In this document: positions 63,301 through 64,000 of the stretch, piece after piece
How positions within the stretch are numbered: position 1 is the stretch's first letter
Layout: the number at the start of each line of letters is the position of its first letter
Source: Nannobrachium achirus
Taxonomy: Eukaryota > Chordata > Actinopteri > Myctophiformes > Myctophidae
DNA length: 64,000 nt
Direction: 5' to 3'
Assembly (NCBI GenBank): GCA_963921795.1
Contig: OY997651.1
Location: 57,144,512 to 57,208,511 of the forward strand
The notes under the pieces: generated by a model
The model's input: the letters and a program-made list of their open reading frames with translations, nothing else
What the model was told of the DNA's origin: nothing
Databases searched by the model: none
Made by a program: the position numbers and the translations under genes

Positions 63301-63894
63301 CTCTCTACGTTCCACTGGGACACGGTTGAAACCGTCTGGGTATGGAAGAGAGGTGAGAAAAAGCAGAACGGTAGGAGAGAGCCAGGCAAGCTAATTGAAA
63401 TGGAGAAGCCTACCTGTATTGTTGAGTACAACAAATACATGTGTGGCGTTGATAAATTAGACCAACGGCAGAGTTATTATTTCTTTGCGAGGAAAACCAC
63501 CAAGTGGACAAATAAGTTTGTATTTTATCTTTTTCAGCTCTGCATATTCAATTCATTTGTTTTGTACCAGGCTAAGAATCCCAAGGGAGCATGTCAAACT
63601 CACTTGTCATACATTCAAAGCCTTGTGAAGGCATGGACCCGCCCACGGCCTGTACGCCGCCCCAGCAGGCCCTACTATGACCCTCAGACCCGGCTGGTTA
63701 CCAACATGGCTGCGGGCCATGAGCTTGTTGCACTTGAGAGTACTAAAGCCAAGACCTACCCAGCTAGGCGCTGCACAATATGTGCTGGGAAAAAAATGCG
63801 CAAAGAGACGAGGTACGTCTGTAAGGGCTGTAATGTCGCCCTGTGCAAGGGAGAATGTTTTGTGCTTTACCACAAACAGATCAATCTGAGCTAA
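58300..63894 (+). CDS. piggyBac transposase, four exons
   Basis: Predicted join: 58300-59257, 61083-61148, 61650-61754, 62276-63894; about 915 residues, GT-AG introns, all phase 1. Exon 1 is basic and Lys/Pro/Ala/Ser-rich with repeated units like ASEMRPAKK and SEISPAKKRSATAVKPAKK, then an acidic stretch. Exon 3 holds short EASNAEASNTEASDASASDAS repeats. Exon 4 is the DDE_Tnp_1_7 domain with the three catalytic Asp in NISIDEGTL (62881), KLFMDNFYM (63097) and CGVDKLDQ (63451). It ends in a Cys-rich domain (CTICAGKK...CKGCNVALCKGEC) that in this family binds transposon ends. It excises and inserts at TTAA. There is no stop or frameshift in any exon. The long basic N-terminus is unusual compared with the short acidic N-termini of many piggyBac enzymes. 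Confidence 0.93.
59441..60857. repeat. About 713-bp tandem duplication containing 82-bp satellite units, in piggyBac intron 1
   Basis: The segment from TGAAAATAGCTGATCTACAA (59442) to GTGCACTGAAAGCTGCACTTGAA (60150) recurs from about 60153 to 60864. Each copy has two or three diverged palindromes, a CA array and four tandem 82-bp units (TTTTTTCACTGTATTATATT ... GGCTACTGTACTGTAGTTG). A further partial unit lies at 61260-61410. The piggyBac 3' flank (63907-64000) repeats the same palindrome-bearing text. Confidence 0.88.
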
Positions 63895-64000
63895 GAAGTG
63901 TCCACATGATAGTGTAGCGTCCTCACTTGTGTGTGTGACTGTTTAGTAGAAATGGCTGAAGTGAAAATAGCAGATCTACAAGCACACAAGGCGTTGAATG

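Larger units (their letters stand above)
57634..64000 (+). mobile_element. piggyBac transposon, left end and full gene (right end outside the window)
   Basis: Starts directly after TTAA with CACTTTCCATGCCAAGGGGG. A 13-bp direct repeat, GTAGATTGACGTA, occurs at 57653 and 57706 as a subterminal motif. A (GT)n lies at 57971-58047. It contains the transposase gene 58300-63894. The interrupted TTAA is visible uninterrupted in the related MITE near 30104. The right terminus is not reached by 64000. Confidence 0.8.

Overview
The window comes from a vertebrate nuclear genome, almost certainly a ray-finned fish. The signs are spliced genes with GT-AG introns, a fish-type Toll-like receptor, dense dinucleotide and TCTG microsatellites, tRNA-derived SINEs, a LINE of the CR1/L2/Rex1 group, and many hAT-, piggyBac- and MITE-like elements. 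There is no operon structure and no rRNA, confident tRNA or CRISPR. The exact species cannot be read from the sequence.

Layout. 1-2276: the 3' end of a TLR11-subfamily (TLR13/22-like) receptor in three exons, with a frame break in the last exon. 2277-4252: intergenic DNA with a duplicated dispersed repeat. 4253-8523: an almost full-length LINE whose single long frame carries a 2A-like motif, an APE endonuclease and a reverse transcriptase, broken by two TGA codons. 8524-16355: microsatellites, SINEs, a hAT element with its 8-bp target duplication, and palindromic repeats.

16362-43829 is the main find: a 27.5-kb transposon with about 1-kb near-identical terminal inverted repeats, flanked by a perfect 6-bp duplication (GAGCTA). 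It sits in a dispersed repeat whose uninterrupted relative lies at 13370-13925. It carries three spliceable genes. HECT-like gene A runs rightward from the left end. HECT-like gene B, with an extra N-terminal region, runs leftward from the right end. A three-exon DDE integrase lies between them on the minus strand. The integrase and 6-bp duplication fit the eukaryotic IS3-like (IS3EU) group. Two HECT E3-ligase-like proteins as cargo at opposite ends is the unusual part. Remnants of a second integrase and a second gene-B-type exon inside show nesting or rearrangement.

43836-57633: the other half of the interrupted host repeat, an LTR-like segment, an unassigned element with many copies of a TCATATGGTGTGACA motif, a hAT nested in a hAT, long TC/TCTG arrays, and a dense cluster of a high-copy palindrome with core GCAGATCTACAAGC. 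57634-64000: the left end and complete four-exon transposase gene of a piggyBac element inserted at a TTAA inside a palindromic MITE; its right end is beyond the window.

The only ordinary host gene recognised is the Toll-like receptor. Everything else with coding potential belongs to mobile elements. Exon joins were made by eye from splice consensus and frame, and no search or alignment program was run.
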